A stretch of DNA of 40,148 bases, taken from NCBI GenBank assembly GCA_029256305.1, contig JAQSYE010000005.1:1-40148 (forward strand), read 5' to 3'. Of this stretch, positions 9,415 to 17,893 are shown piece after piece (the stretch's first letter is position 1; every line of letters starts with the position of its first letter). The notes below the pieces were generated by a model, which did no database searches, had not been told where the DNA came from, and worked only from the letters and a program-made list of their open reading frames with translations. Origin of the DNA: Lacrimispora sp. (lineage in GTDB: Bacteria; Bacillota; Clostridia; Lachnospirales; Lachnospiraceae). A program made the translations under genes and the position numbers.

Positions 9415-10905
9415 TTAGTAATCTTTATCTTTCAGTATGATATCATGGGCTCCGCCTTCCCGAATACTCATGGGGGAAACAAGGGTGATCCTTGCTTTTT
9501 TCTGAAATTCCTCAATGGAAGCGGCCCCACAGCTGGACATTGTGGACTTTATCTTGCTGAGAGTGACGGATAAATTATCTTTGAGCGCACCTGCATAAGG
9601 AACATAACTGTCAACACCTTCTTCAAAATGAGTGTCTTTGTTGGCTGACATGCTGTATCGCTGCCAGTTCTTTGCTCGGTTTGACCCTTCTCCCCAATAT
9701 TCCTTTACATATTCATTGCCTCTTTTCAGCTTCTTCCCCGGGCTTTCGTCAAATCTTGCAAAATATCTTCCCATCATTACAAAATCGGCCCCCATGGCCA
9801 GGGCTATTGCTATGTGATTGTCGTATACAATCCCTCCATCGGAACATAAGGGGATGTAGATACCTGTCTCCTCCTTATATCTGTCCCTGGCGGAAGCGAC
9901 CTCCAGTATGGAAGTCGCCTGACCTCTTCCAATCCCCTTCTGCTCACGTGTAATACAAATAGACCCACCGCCGATGCCGACCTTTACAAAATCTGCCCCT
10001 GCATCCGCCAGATAACGGAAGCCTTCGGCATCCACCACATTGCCGGCACCGATATATGCCTTCGGGAAATTTGACTTTATATAGGTGATGGCATCATATT
10101 GCCAAGTGGAATAACCATCGGAAGAGTCCAGGCACAATATGTCAGCACCTGCTTCCAACAGTGCCGGGACCCGGTCCTGATAATCGTGAGTATTAATTCC
10201 GGCGCCTACAAGAAGGCTCTTCTTCTCATCAAGAAGCTCAAAAGGATTCTCCTTATGAGCATCGTAATCCTTACGGAACACCATATAGACCAGCTGCTGT
10301 TTTTCGTTGACGATAGGAAGACAATTTAATTTATTGGTCCAAATCAAGTCATTTGCTTCATTCAAAGAAATCCCATCCCGCCCTGTAATAAGCGCTTCAA
10401 AAGGAGTCATAATATCACAGACTTTTTTATCAAGGGAGTCCCTGCTTATTCTGTAATCTCTGCTTGTAATAATTCCGGTAAGAAAGCCGTCCGAACTTCC
10501 GTTAGAGGTGACAGCTATGGTCGTATGCCCGGTATCCTCCTTCAGCCTCAGTATATCATTCAACGTGTGTTCCGGCGAAAGGTACGAATCGCATACAACA
10601 AAGCCGGATTTAAATTTCTTGACTTTCCGTATCATTTCAGCCTGAGAATCAATTGTCTGAGCCCCATATATAAATGACAACCCTCCGCACCGGGCCAATG
10701 AAATGGCAAGTTTGTTGTCCGACACAGCCTGCATAATCGAAGATACAAACGGAATATTAAGCCTTACGTGTGCCTCCCCTGTTCTAAATCTTGTAATCGG
10801 AGTCGTAAGATCAATTTTATCAGGTATGCATTGGGGCGTGGATAAATTAGGAATCAGAAGATATTCGTTAAAGGTTCTGGAAATTTCATTATATATTTTA
10901 ACCAT
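9415..10905 (-). CDS. guaB: Inosine-5'-monophosphate dehydrogenase with CBS domains
   Basis: [20 protein letters not shown] catalytic Cys loop, [55 protein letters not shown]. Confidence 0.93.
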   Translation of the reverse strand: MVKIYNEISRTFNEYLLIPNLSTPQCIPDKIDLTTPITRFRTGEAHVRLNIPFVSSIMQAVSDNKLAISLARCGGLSFIYGAQTIDSQAEMIRKVKKFKSGFVVCDSYLSPEHTLNDILRLKEDTGHTTIAVTSNGSSDGFLTGIITSRDYRISRDSLDKKVCDIMTPFEALITGRDGISLNEANDLIWTNKLNCLPIVNEKQQLVYMVFRKDYDAHKENPFELLDEKKSLLVGAGINTHDYQDRVPALLEAGADILCLDSSDGYSTWQYDAITYIKSNFPKAYIGAGNVVDAEGFRYLADAGADFVKVGIGGGSICITREQKGIGRGQATSILEVASARDRYKEETGIYIPLCSDGGIVYDNHIAIALAMGADFVMMGRYFARFDESPGKKLKRGNEYVKEYWGEGSNRAKNWQRYSMSANKDTHFEEGVDSYVPYAGALKDNLSVTLSKIKSTMSSCGAASIEEFQKKARITLVSPMSIREGGAHDIILKDKDY

Positions 10906-10930
10906 TTAAGACCTCTTTTCCTTTTGCAGT

Positions 10931-11041
10931 TTAAAAGATGTTTTTCAATTCGCCGAAATTATTGATGATAAAGGTGGGGTTATGCGCTTTCAGTTCTTCA
11001 AAATTACCAAAATAGCTTTCAATGTAATTCCATATCACCAT
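10931..11041 (-). pseudogene. HAD-superfamily phosphatase C-terminal remnant
   Basis: Minus-strand frame MVIWNYIESYFGNFEELKAHNPTFIINNFGELKNIF*, resembling the usual HAD phosphatase tail (YGxGxxEEL...A..PxYIIDxxxEL). An upstream stop removes the rest of the domain. Confidence 0.5.
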
Positions 11042-11182
11042 TGTATGGCAGCGCAAATTTTATCATAAGACACCCCCTGAAAAAATTTTGTTGTTAAAAG
11101 TTTCTTGCTACTTGCTTTTTATTTATTATTTTATCAACTGCTTTTATTGCGTAATAATTATACCATTTGCTTTTTGTGAAAA

Positions 11183-11200
11183 ATATGAGTTTTCTCATAT
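11183..11200. promoter_or_regulatory. Candidate operator in the IMPDH / Crp-Fnr divergent region
   Basis: Perfect inverted repeat ATATGAG-TTTT-CTCATAT. Confidence 0.55.
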
Positions 11201-11268
11201 AAACCTGGAATTTAGAGAAGTTTTATAGTAAGATAAAATATAAAAACAGAATTGAAAGAGATTTGTCG

Positions 11269-11931
11269 ATGAAAATAAAAAAGGCGGACGAAATGATCCC
11301 TTCCTATGTCACTAATATCTTTTCTTTTGATATTACTCCATATGCCAAATGGAAAGAATTTCGAAAAAATGAGTTAATATGCAGAGAAGGTGATGATTTA
11401 TCTGATCTGGTATTTCTCATAAAGGGAAATGCTAAGCTTTTCCTGACTCATGAAAACGGAAAAGTTACCATCATTGATTTTTTTAAATCTCCCACCTTAT
11501 TCGGGGAGATGGAATTCATGGGTGCGCAGAAATTTACCAATGGAGTCATTGCTTTGAATAAGTGCGTGTGTATCCTGCTACCCCTAAGGGAAATCAGCCA
11601 TCTTTTAAGAGATGATACTAAATTCTTAAATTATCTATGCCTATTTTTATGCCGAAAGGCTTTGCGCAATACCTCAAATTATGCGACCAACCAGAATTAT
11701 CCTCTGGTGAACCGTTTGGCTAATTTTATACTATTATCTGCAGATGGAGAAATCTATAATAGGAAACACACAGAGGTTGCGGAATACTTAGGTGTCAGTT
11801 ACCGTCACCTGCTTCATGTGTTTGCGGTTTTATGTGAAGCGGATATTTTACAGCATATGGACAAAAAAAGTTACAGAATTAAGGATTTTTCTTCCCTTGC
11901 CACGATGGCTGTCAATGAGAACAGTTTATGA
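11269..11931 (+). CDS. Crp/Fnr family transcriptional regulator, YeiL-like
   Basis: cNMP-binding-type fold (ELICREGDDLSDLVFLIKGNAKLF), YeiL-like NYPLVNRLANFILLSADGEIYNRKHTEVAEYLGVSYRHLLHVF helix-turn-helix. TTG at 11263 is an alternative start. Confidence 0.85.
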   Translation: MKIKKADEMIPSYVTNIFSFDITPYAKWKEFRKNELICREGDDLSDLVFLIKGNAKLFLTHENGKVTIIDFFKSPTLFGEMEFMGAQKFTNGVIALNKCVCILLPLREISHLLRDDTKFLNYLCLFLCRKALRNTSNYATNQNYPLVNRLANFILLSADGEIYNRKHTEVAEYLGVSYRHLLHVFAVLCEADILQHMDKKSYRIKDFSSLATMAVNENSL

Positions 11932-11943
11932 CAAATGTCTGGT

Positions 11944-12020
11944 TCTTCGGAATCCGTATTTTGATATCAGGACAAAAAGAGAGCTGTTACTCAACTAACT
12001 TAATGTTAGTTGAGTAACAG
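11944..12020. repeat. Copy B of the dispersed repeat with terminator-like hairpin
   Basis: TCTTCGGAATCCGTATTTTGATATCAGGACAAAAAGAGAGCTGTTACTCAACTAACTTAATGTTAGTTGAGTAACA; perfect 19-bp stem GAGCTGTTACTCAACTAAC/GTTAGTTGAGTAACAGCTC (11981-11999/12005-12023). Confidence 0.8.
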
Positions 12021-12038
12021 CTCCTTACTTTCTTACCA

Positions 12039-12356
12039 TTATGCCTGTTTATCCTGCCATTTTTTTCGTTCCACAAGTCTTCCCATAAAAAATGCAATGA
12101 CTCCGACACCGATTCCCGTCTGGAGACAGAACAGCAGACTTTCTATTTCACCGGGAAGTTCTCCGCCTATAGCTGCTTCCATGACAGGCGTAAACCAGGG
12201 TTCATATTCCGTACCGCGGATCTGTGTAATCATCTGGCTTCCCGCATCATCAGAACCTCCAAACTCCGCTCCTTTTACTGCAAACAGGGGAATAATCGCA
12301 ATCAGGCATACGAGTACCAGCAGCACTGCGATCGTCTGTTTCTTTTTCCTGCTCAT
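12039..12356 (-). CDS. cbiN: Cobalt ECF transporter small subunit CbiN
   Basis: Two TM segments with GAEFGGSDDAGSQMITQIRGTEYEPWFTP between them; follows cbiM. Confidence 0.92.
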   Translation of the reverse strand: MSRKKKQTIAVLLVLVCLIAIIPLFAVKGAEFGGSDDAGSQMITQIRGTEYEPWFTPVMEAAIGGELPGEIESLLFCLQTGIGVGVIAFFMGRLVERKKWQDKQA

Positions 12357-12357
12357 A

Positions 12358-13113
12358 TTATTTTACCTCCTTTGTAAATCCAATGGCTTTCAGCTCTGGA
12401 AGAGCATAAGTCTCAAGAGTCATAACAATGACTGTGGTGAGAATTCCCTCAATCACCGCAAGAGGCAGCTGGGTCGGCGCGAATACCCCCAGGAATTTAA
12501 CAACAGAAGCGCCCACGCCTCCAACTTCAGAAGGATAAGCGAGTGCAAGCTGAAAGCTGGTAACACAGTATGTAAATAAGTCGCCCAAAGCTGCAGCCAG
12601 AAAAACAGATGCCATTTTATTAACTTTTAACATTTTGCAAAGCTTATATATTCCAAAGGACACGAAAGGACCCGCAATTGCCATGGAAAAGGTATTGGCT
12701 CCCAGTGTGGTAAGACCTCCGTGGGCAAGCAGCACTGCCTGAAAGATCAACACGATAACACCCAAAATACCGACTGCCGACGGTCCGAACAGAATCGCTC
12801 CCAGACCGGTTCCCGTCATATGAGAACAGCTTCCGGTAACCGACGGAATCTTTAATGAGGAAAGCACAAATACAAATGCTCCAGACATAGCAAGCACTGT
12901 AATCGCCTTCCTGTTCTCCTGAAGCGTCTTCTGAATGGAACAGAAGCCAGCTATGAGAAAGGGAACACAGACCGCTCCCCAGGCGATACAATACCCCACT
13001 GGTAAATAGCCCTCCATAATGTGCATGGCATAGGCACTGGGAACAAACCCAAATGTCAGTGCAAATGCAGCTGCAAGTTTCATGATACTTTTTTCTTTCT
13101 TATTCATTTTCAT
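12358..13113 (-). CDS. cbiM: Cobalt ECF transporter S component CbiM
   Basis: [25 protein letters not shown] (N-terminal MHIMEG metal-binding motif), multi-[27 protein letters not shown]. Confidence 0.95.
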   Translation of the reverse strand: MKMNKKEKSIMKLAAAFALTFGFVPSAYAMHIMEGYLPVGYCIAWGAVCVPFLIAGFCSIQKTLQENRKAITVLAMSGAFVFVLSSLKIPSVTGSCSHMTGTGLGAILFGPSAVGILGVIVLIFQAVLLAHGGLTTLGANTFSMAIAGPFVSFGIYKLCKMLKVNKMASVFLAAALGDLFTYCVTSFQLALAYPSEVGGVGASVVKFLGVFAPTQLPLAVIEGILTTVIVMTLETYALPELKAIGFTKEVK

Positions 13114-13246
13114 TCTCCTTCCAATAAAATAAGCACCTCACATCCGATGGTTCCCACACATCAGACAGGTGCCCTATGGGTAAATCTTTGTACAGCAAAA
13201 AGACTTCCCGGCACCGGTCATCGCTCGTAACCGGATACTCCAAACA

Positions 13247-13407
13247 AAAAGGCAGGTCTTCTGACTCATGCATCAATCACAGCTGCTCCCTCTTCCCGGT
13301 TTCCCAGTGACTTATGGAGCCCTGCTCTGCATATACAGCGGCGGGACCGTAAGGGACTTTCACCCTTTTCCCTATTATCCTGTGGAGAATTTCACAGGCA
13401 CCTTTTA
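13247..13407 (-). ncRNA. Cobalamin riboswitch upstream of cbiM
   Basis: Minus strand GGTGCCTGTG...AGGGAAAAGGGTGAAAGTCCCTTACGGTCCCGCCGCTGTATATGCAGAGC...CATAAGTCACTGGGAAACCGGGAAG...GATGCATGAGTCAGAAGACCTGCC, matching conserved cobalamin riboswitch blocks. Confidence 0.93.
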
Positions 13408-13468
13408 GATAATACGCTTGTATTGTAACTGCAATACCAATTTCTGTCAATATTGACGCAATGAATTT

Positions 13469-14311
13469 CTAAACTTCATAATGCCTGTTAAGCAGCTGTT
13501 TTAACTCTTGTGTATCTCTGAAATAAGGACTCTTTACCGGTAAAATCCGGCTTTTCACCAAGCTGTCATAAACCTCCATTAAAACTGGCTTCCTTAAGTT
13601 CCCCTGATTTAAGACATGATCCGATGCCAGAATATCCGTTACCGGACCATCGGCAATGATTGTTCCTCCGGCAAATACCACTGCCCGGTCTGCCCATTTA
13701 TATGCGAAATCCACATCATGGGTGGAAATCAGAAGAGTTTTCCCCATTTTTGTCATTTCATTAAGAACTTGTGTGAGCATTTCAACATTAACCGGATCCA
13801 AAGACGCTGTCGGTTCATCAAATATAATCACCTCCGGCTCCATGGCAATGATGTCTGCAATACTGACCCGTTTCTTCTCTCCGCCGCTTAGATAATGGGG
13901 AGGGCGGTCCTGAAACATCATTAAATTCATGGATTTTAAAGCCATTTCCACCCGCTGTTTCACTTCCTCCTTGGAAAGCCTTAAATTCATTGGACCAAAG
14001 GATACTTCTGCAGAAACGGTAGACGCAATAATCTGGCTATCTGCATCCTGAAATACAATCCCAACTTCCTTTCGAAGCTCATTTAAGTCCTTTTTTTCAA
14101 TTTTCTTTCCCTTATACCGGATTGTCCCTGTATCAGGCATTAAAACTCCGTTGAGGTTTAAAAAGCAGGTAGATTTCCCGGCTCCATTGGACCCAAGAAC
14201 CGCTATCTTCTCCCCTTTTCTCACAGACAGAGACACATCATGAAGCGCTTTGTTTCCTATACCATAGGAATACGAAAGATTTTCTGCCTGTAATAGTATT
14301 TCTTCCATCAT
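13469..14311 (-). CDS. cbiO: Cobalt ECF transporter ATPase CbiO
   Basis: Walker A LGSNGAGKST, LSGGEKKRVSIADIIAMEPEVIIFDEPTASLDP, ECF Q-loop VGIVFQDADSQI. Confidence 0.94.
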   Translation of the reverse strand: MMEEILLQAENLSYSYGIGNKALHDVSLSVRKGEKIAVLGSNGAGKSTCFLNLNGVLMPDTGTIRYKGKKIEKKDLNELRKEVGIVFQDADSQIIASTVSAEVSFGPMNLRLSKEEVKQRVEMALKSMNLMMFQDRPPHYLSGGEKKRVSIADIIAMEPEVIIFDEPTASLDPVNVEMLTQVLNEMTKMGKTLLISTHDVDFAYKWADRAVVFAGGTIIADGPVTDILASDHVLNQGNLRKPVLMEVYDSLVKSRILPVKSPYFRDTQELKQLLNRHYEV

Positions 14312-14327
14312 CTGTTCCTCCTCATTT

Positions 14328-15098
14328 TCACACCAGCCATAAAAGCAGAAGAACTGCGATATAACCTGCTGCCACCACTGCTTCTTTTGCCTTCACCGGC
14401 TTGTTCTCCTCCAGAAATACAAGCTCCCCCTGATAGCATCTTGCAATCATGGCATCATAATACGTTCCTGCCTTCTTTAACGAAACAATAAAGAGATTGG
14501 CTCCAATCCCTCCAAAAGACCTGCATGACGTAAGGAAATTGTGGTATCCCAGCCTGGACTCTGCCGCCTGCTTCATGCTGCTCTGGACATCCATCATAAC
14601 AAAGATAAACCGGTATATCAGATTCATCAGTTCCGATATCAGCTTTGGAAGATGCAGTTTTCCTAGTAAATTAATTATCTCACTTGCCGGAGTGGAAAGT
14701 ACAAGCATATACATGGCACTTACCGATGCCATGGCCTTTAAAACCAGATGTGCAGAAAGAGCTGCTCCTCCCTCCGACAGATAGAGATAAAATCCAGGCA
14801 GTGGCACATAGAAATGCCCTGCCGGCACAGGAGATATCCCAACCACAATCGCAGCCGTTCCAAGAATCAGAAAGGCAACTGGTATTTTTAAAAGATCCAG
14901 ATACTTCTTAATGGAAAGCCCACCCAAAAGCACAGTCACAGCCCCCATAGACAGGAATACCGTAACCGATATCAAAACATCTCCGGTTCCAATGCAAAGT
15001 AATATTGCTGCGATAGCCACCGCTGCTTTCAGGCCTGGATTTATCCCCTTCATGCGCGACTCATAAGCGTAGGAATCTATAGTATAAATGATTTTCAC
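14328..15098 (-). CDS. cbiQ: Cobalt ECF transporter T component CbiQ
   Basis: Multi-TM with SRLGYHNFLTSCRSFG and AMIARCYQGEL, the ECF-T cytoplasmic loop motifs. Confidence 0.92.
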   Translation of the reverse strand: MKIIYTIDSYAYESRMKGINPGLKAAVAIAAILLCIGTGDVLISVTVFLSMGAVTVLLGGLSIKKYLDLLKIPVAFLILGTAAIVVGISPVPAGHFYVPLPGFYLYLSEGGAALSAHLVLKAMASVSAMYMLVLSTPASEIINLLGKLHLPKLISELMNLIYRFIFVMMDVQSSMKQAAESRLGYHNFLTSCRSFGGIGANLFIVSLKKAGTYYDAMIARCYQGELVFLEENKPVKAKEAVVAAGYIAVLLLLWLV

Positions 15099-15267
15099 CT
15101 CCTTTAAGGCGATTATACGCGATTAAGAAATCATCTGCAAGCAAAGGTTGCGGCCTTAATGATCACTAATTTCCAATTTTATGTAAATCTACCAGTTTTT
15201 GCGCGCTATTCAAGGAAAATCCATCATGTTATACTTGATTTCACAATAAGTTATGAAGGAGAACACG

Positions 15268-16728
15268 ATGAAAAGAAGTACAAGAAAAGCAATCATGTGG
15301 ACGATATCTGTTTTATTACTTTTTCTAATCAGCAACTACTGCACGAAAAATTCATTTGCAGCAAAGCCTGACAAAAGCACTTCCACCGCTCCCCAAAATC
15401 TAAATGCGGCCGATATTACCAGCAGCTCAGTTACCCTCACCTGGACCCCTCCTGCAAGCGGCCTCGGAGTGAGAGAATACCAGATTTACAAAAACAATAC
15501 TTATCTTTGTTCAACCTCTTCCGTTACATATGCCGTTAGTGGATTAACGCCGGCAACAACTTACCAGTTCTATGTAAAAGCAAAAGATACCAAGAAAAAT
15601 ATGTCTCCCGCCAGCAATATCGTTTCCGTTACCACTGCGACGCCATCTGTGCCTCCCACAGAACCCCAGCCACAATCCGGCAGAGTCGTAGGCTATTATG
15701 CAGCCTGGGAAGCCTACAGCGGCATCTGTCCGGATCAGATCGATGCCAGCAAGCTGACTCATATTAATTACGCCTTTGCCAATATCGGTCCGGATTTAAA
15801 GATTACACTGGGATATCCTGATGTAGATGCCAATAATATCAGGCTTTTAAATTCATTAAAACTTAAAAATCCGAATTTAAAAACTTTGATTTCCGTTGGC
15901 GGCTGGAATTGGTCTGGAAGATTTTCAGATGCAGCTCTGACCGATGCATCCAGGAATGCCTTTGCAGACAGCGTCGTGGATTTTATCACCAAATTTGGAT
16001 TTGACGGAATCGATCTGGACTGGGAATATCCCGTAAGCGGAGGTCTGACGACCAACACCAGACGGCCGGAAGATAAACAAAACTTCACCCTGCTTCTTCA
16101 AAAAATACGGGAGAAGCTGGATGCACGAGGTGCTATGGACCAGAAACATTACCTTCTCACCATCGCTGGTGGAGCCGATGCTTCTTATGTAAAAAATGTA
16201 GAGCTGTCCAAACTGGCTCAATATCTGGATTATGCAAACATAATGACTTATGATTTACACGGAACCTGGGATCCCTATACGGATTTACTGGCGCCACTTT
16301 ATAATAACAATGATTATTCTCCCCAATATAAAGCAAGTGTGGATTCTGCAGTCAATGCCTGGTTAAATGCTTCCTTCCCCGCTGAAAAGCTGGTTATGGG
16401 CATTCCATTCTATGGATACCTGTACTCTTCCGTGAATAATTCAAATAACGGTTTATACCAGACATACGGCGGTGCCAACTCCATCAGCTACAGGGACATC
16501 AAGACAAACTACTTAAACAAAACAGGCTATACAAGATATTTCCACTCTCAGTCAATGGTTCCGTGGTTATTTAACGGTACAATCTTCATCAGCTATGAAG
16601 ATCCTCAGTCCATCGCTTATAAAACAGATTACATTAAATCAAAGAAGTTAGGTGGCGCTATGATATGGGAACTGGGTCAGGATTGCAATGAAGAGCTTCT
16701 AAATACATTGTATAACGGATTGAAATAA
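15268..16728 (+). CDS. Secreted GH18 chitinase with N-terminal fibronectin type III domain
   Basis: Signal peptide, FnIII module (PQNLNAADITSSSVTLTWTPP...TYQFYVKAKD), GH18 motifs LISVGGW and catalytic DGIDLDWEYP. Confidence 0.95.
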   Translation: MKRSTRKAIMWTISVLLLFLISNYCTKNSFAAKPDKSTSTAPQNLNAADITSSSVTLTWTPPASGLGVREYQIYKNNTYLCSTSSVTYAVSGLTPATTYQFYVKAKDTKKNMSPASNIVSVTTATPSVPPTEPQPQSGRVVGYYAAWEAYSGICPDQIDASKLTHINYAFANIGPDLKITLGYPDVDANNIRLLNSLKLKNPNLKTLISVGGWNWSGRFSDAALTDASRNAFADSVVDFITKFGFDGIDLDWEYPVSGGLTTNTRRPEDKQNFTLLLQKIREKLDARGAMDQKHYLLTIAGGADASYVKNVELSKLAQYLDYANIMTYDLHGTWDPYTDLLAPLYNNNDYSPQYKASVDSAVNAWLNASFPAEKLVMGIPFYGYLYSSVNNSNNGLYQTYGGANSISYRDIKTNYLNKTGYTRYFHSQSMVPWLFNGTIFISYEDPQSIAYKTDYIKSKKLGGAMIWELGQDCNEELLNTLYNGLK

Positions 16729-16763
16729 CAAGATCTGGTGTCAGACTTCCTTCCCTAAACCCA

Positions 16764-16814
16764 AAAGGACGTATTGCGAAACTAACGTTTTCAGTTAGCT
16801 CGCAGCACGTCCTT
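16764..16814. terminator. Bidirectional terminator-like hairpin between convergent genes
   Basis: AAAGGACGTATTGCGAAACTAAC ... GTTAGCTCGCAGCACGTCCTTT, long imperfect inverted repeat. Confidence 0.7.
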
Positions 16815-16836
16815 TGACTTCACCTCATTCATACAT

Positions 16837-17841
16837 TTACATTGCAAGTACCTGATTCCACTTTTCTTCCAGAACAGGAATCCCGTTTTTCAGATTATCC
16901 TTTCTTGCAATTGACTCCGGTTCTCCTGGATATAAAATCTCTCCATCTGGATCGACCGGCTCCGAAGATTTGATATCTGCTATGATATCATCTACTATCT
17001 GATCCGTAAGCTCCATTGAATTTGCCTTTGACGGATCAATTGCAATCATGATCTGTGATAAACCCACCTCATCCTCAAATCCGGCTATGGTGTGAACTGC
17101 ATTCCCATCAGTCAATACAGTTGCAATTAAGTCAAGTGCTATGGAAATACCGCTTCCTTTCCAGTATCCCATAGGGAGAACTCTCCAGCTCTTTTCAATT
17201 TCACCGGCATCAGTGGTTAAATTACCCTTCGTGTCATATCCTCCAGGAACAGGCAGCGGTTGTCCCTTTAACTTATATTCTTCTATCTTTCCATAAGAAA
17301 ATTGAGATACTGCGCAGTCAATTACCGCGTGCATGCCATTGCTTCTTGGAACAGCACAAACAAAGGGATTATTACCAATCTTCCGGTCTTTTCCTCCCCA
17401 TGCCGGCATATTCGGACAGGTATTGGACCAGCAGATGCCGATGCACCCCTGATCAGCAGCCTGAAAGCCATAGCTACCGCCTCGCATCCAGTGATTATTA
17501 TTACCCAGAGCCACAATACCAATCCCAAATTCCTTTGCCAGTTCACAGGCTCTGTCCATGGCCAACTTTGCATTAAGCGGACCAAATCCCCTTTGACCGT
17601 TCCAACGCTCAAAAGCTCCCATCTTTATCTCGCAGACCGCTTCAATATCCGGATTTATTTCCCCTTTTTCTAGATATTCCACTACTCTGGGAAAACGGTT
17701 CAGTCCATGGGAATATACACCAGCAAGGCTGTTTTGTGCAAAGATTACTGCCGCTGCTTCAGCTCTTTCTTCTTTAAAACCCTTTTTAATAAGCACTCTT
17801 TTAAATTCTTCCACCATTGTTTCATACGGAACTCTTATCAT
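16837..17841 (-). CDS. Ldh-family oxidoreductase, 2,3-diketo-L-gulonate reductase-like (YiaK/DlgD)
   Basis: GVYSHGLNRFPR, ALGNNNHWMRGGSYGFQAADQG, NNPFVCAVPRSNG, GYWKGSGISIALDLIATVLTDG. Confidence 0.88.
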   Translation of the reverse strand: MIRVPYETMVEEFKRVLIKKGFKEERAEAAAVIFAQNSLAGVYSHGLNRFPRVVEYLEKGEINPDIEAVCEIKMGAFERWNGQRGFGPLNAKLAMDRACELAKEFGIGIVALGNNNHWMRGGSYGFQAADQGCIGICWSNTCPNMPAWGGKDRKIGNNPFVCAVPRSNGMHAVIDCAVSQFSYGKIEEYKLKGQPLPVPGGYDTKGNLTTDAGEIEKSWRVLPMGYWKGSGISIALDLIATVLTDGNAVHTIAGFEDEVGLSQIMIAIDPSKANSMELTDQIVDDIIADIKSSEPVDPDGEILYPGEPESIARKDNLKNGIPVLEEKWNQVLAM

Positions 17842-17893
17842 AATTCGATCTCCTTATCAGAAATAATCAACTGTAAACCTTCCCCTTGATTTG

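Noticed and set aside
9309-12023. Flanking direct repeats as transposon ends
   Set aside because: No transposase/integrase between or near the copies, and both copies lie at gene 3' ends with terminator-like hairpins; kept only as a dispersed-repeat finding.
12010-12579. 189-aa plus-strand ORF
   Set aside because: Antisense to well-supported cbiN and cbiM; Ser/Pro-rich composition typical of a shadow ORF, no recognisable motifs or RBS.
17302-17673. 123-aa plus-strand ORF
   Set aside because: Antisense to the Ldh-family oxidoreductase; no domain-like sequence.
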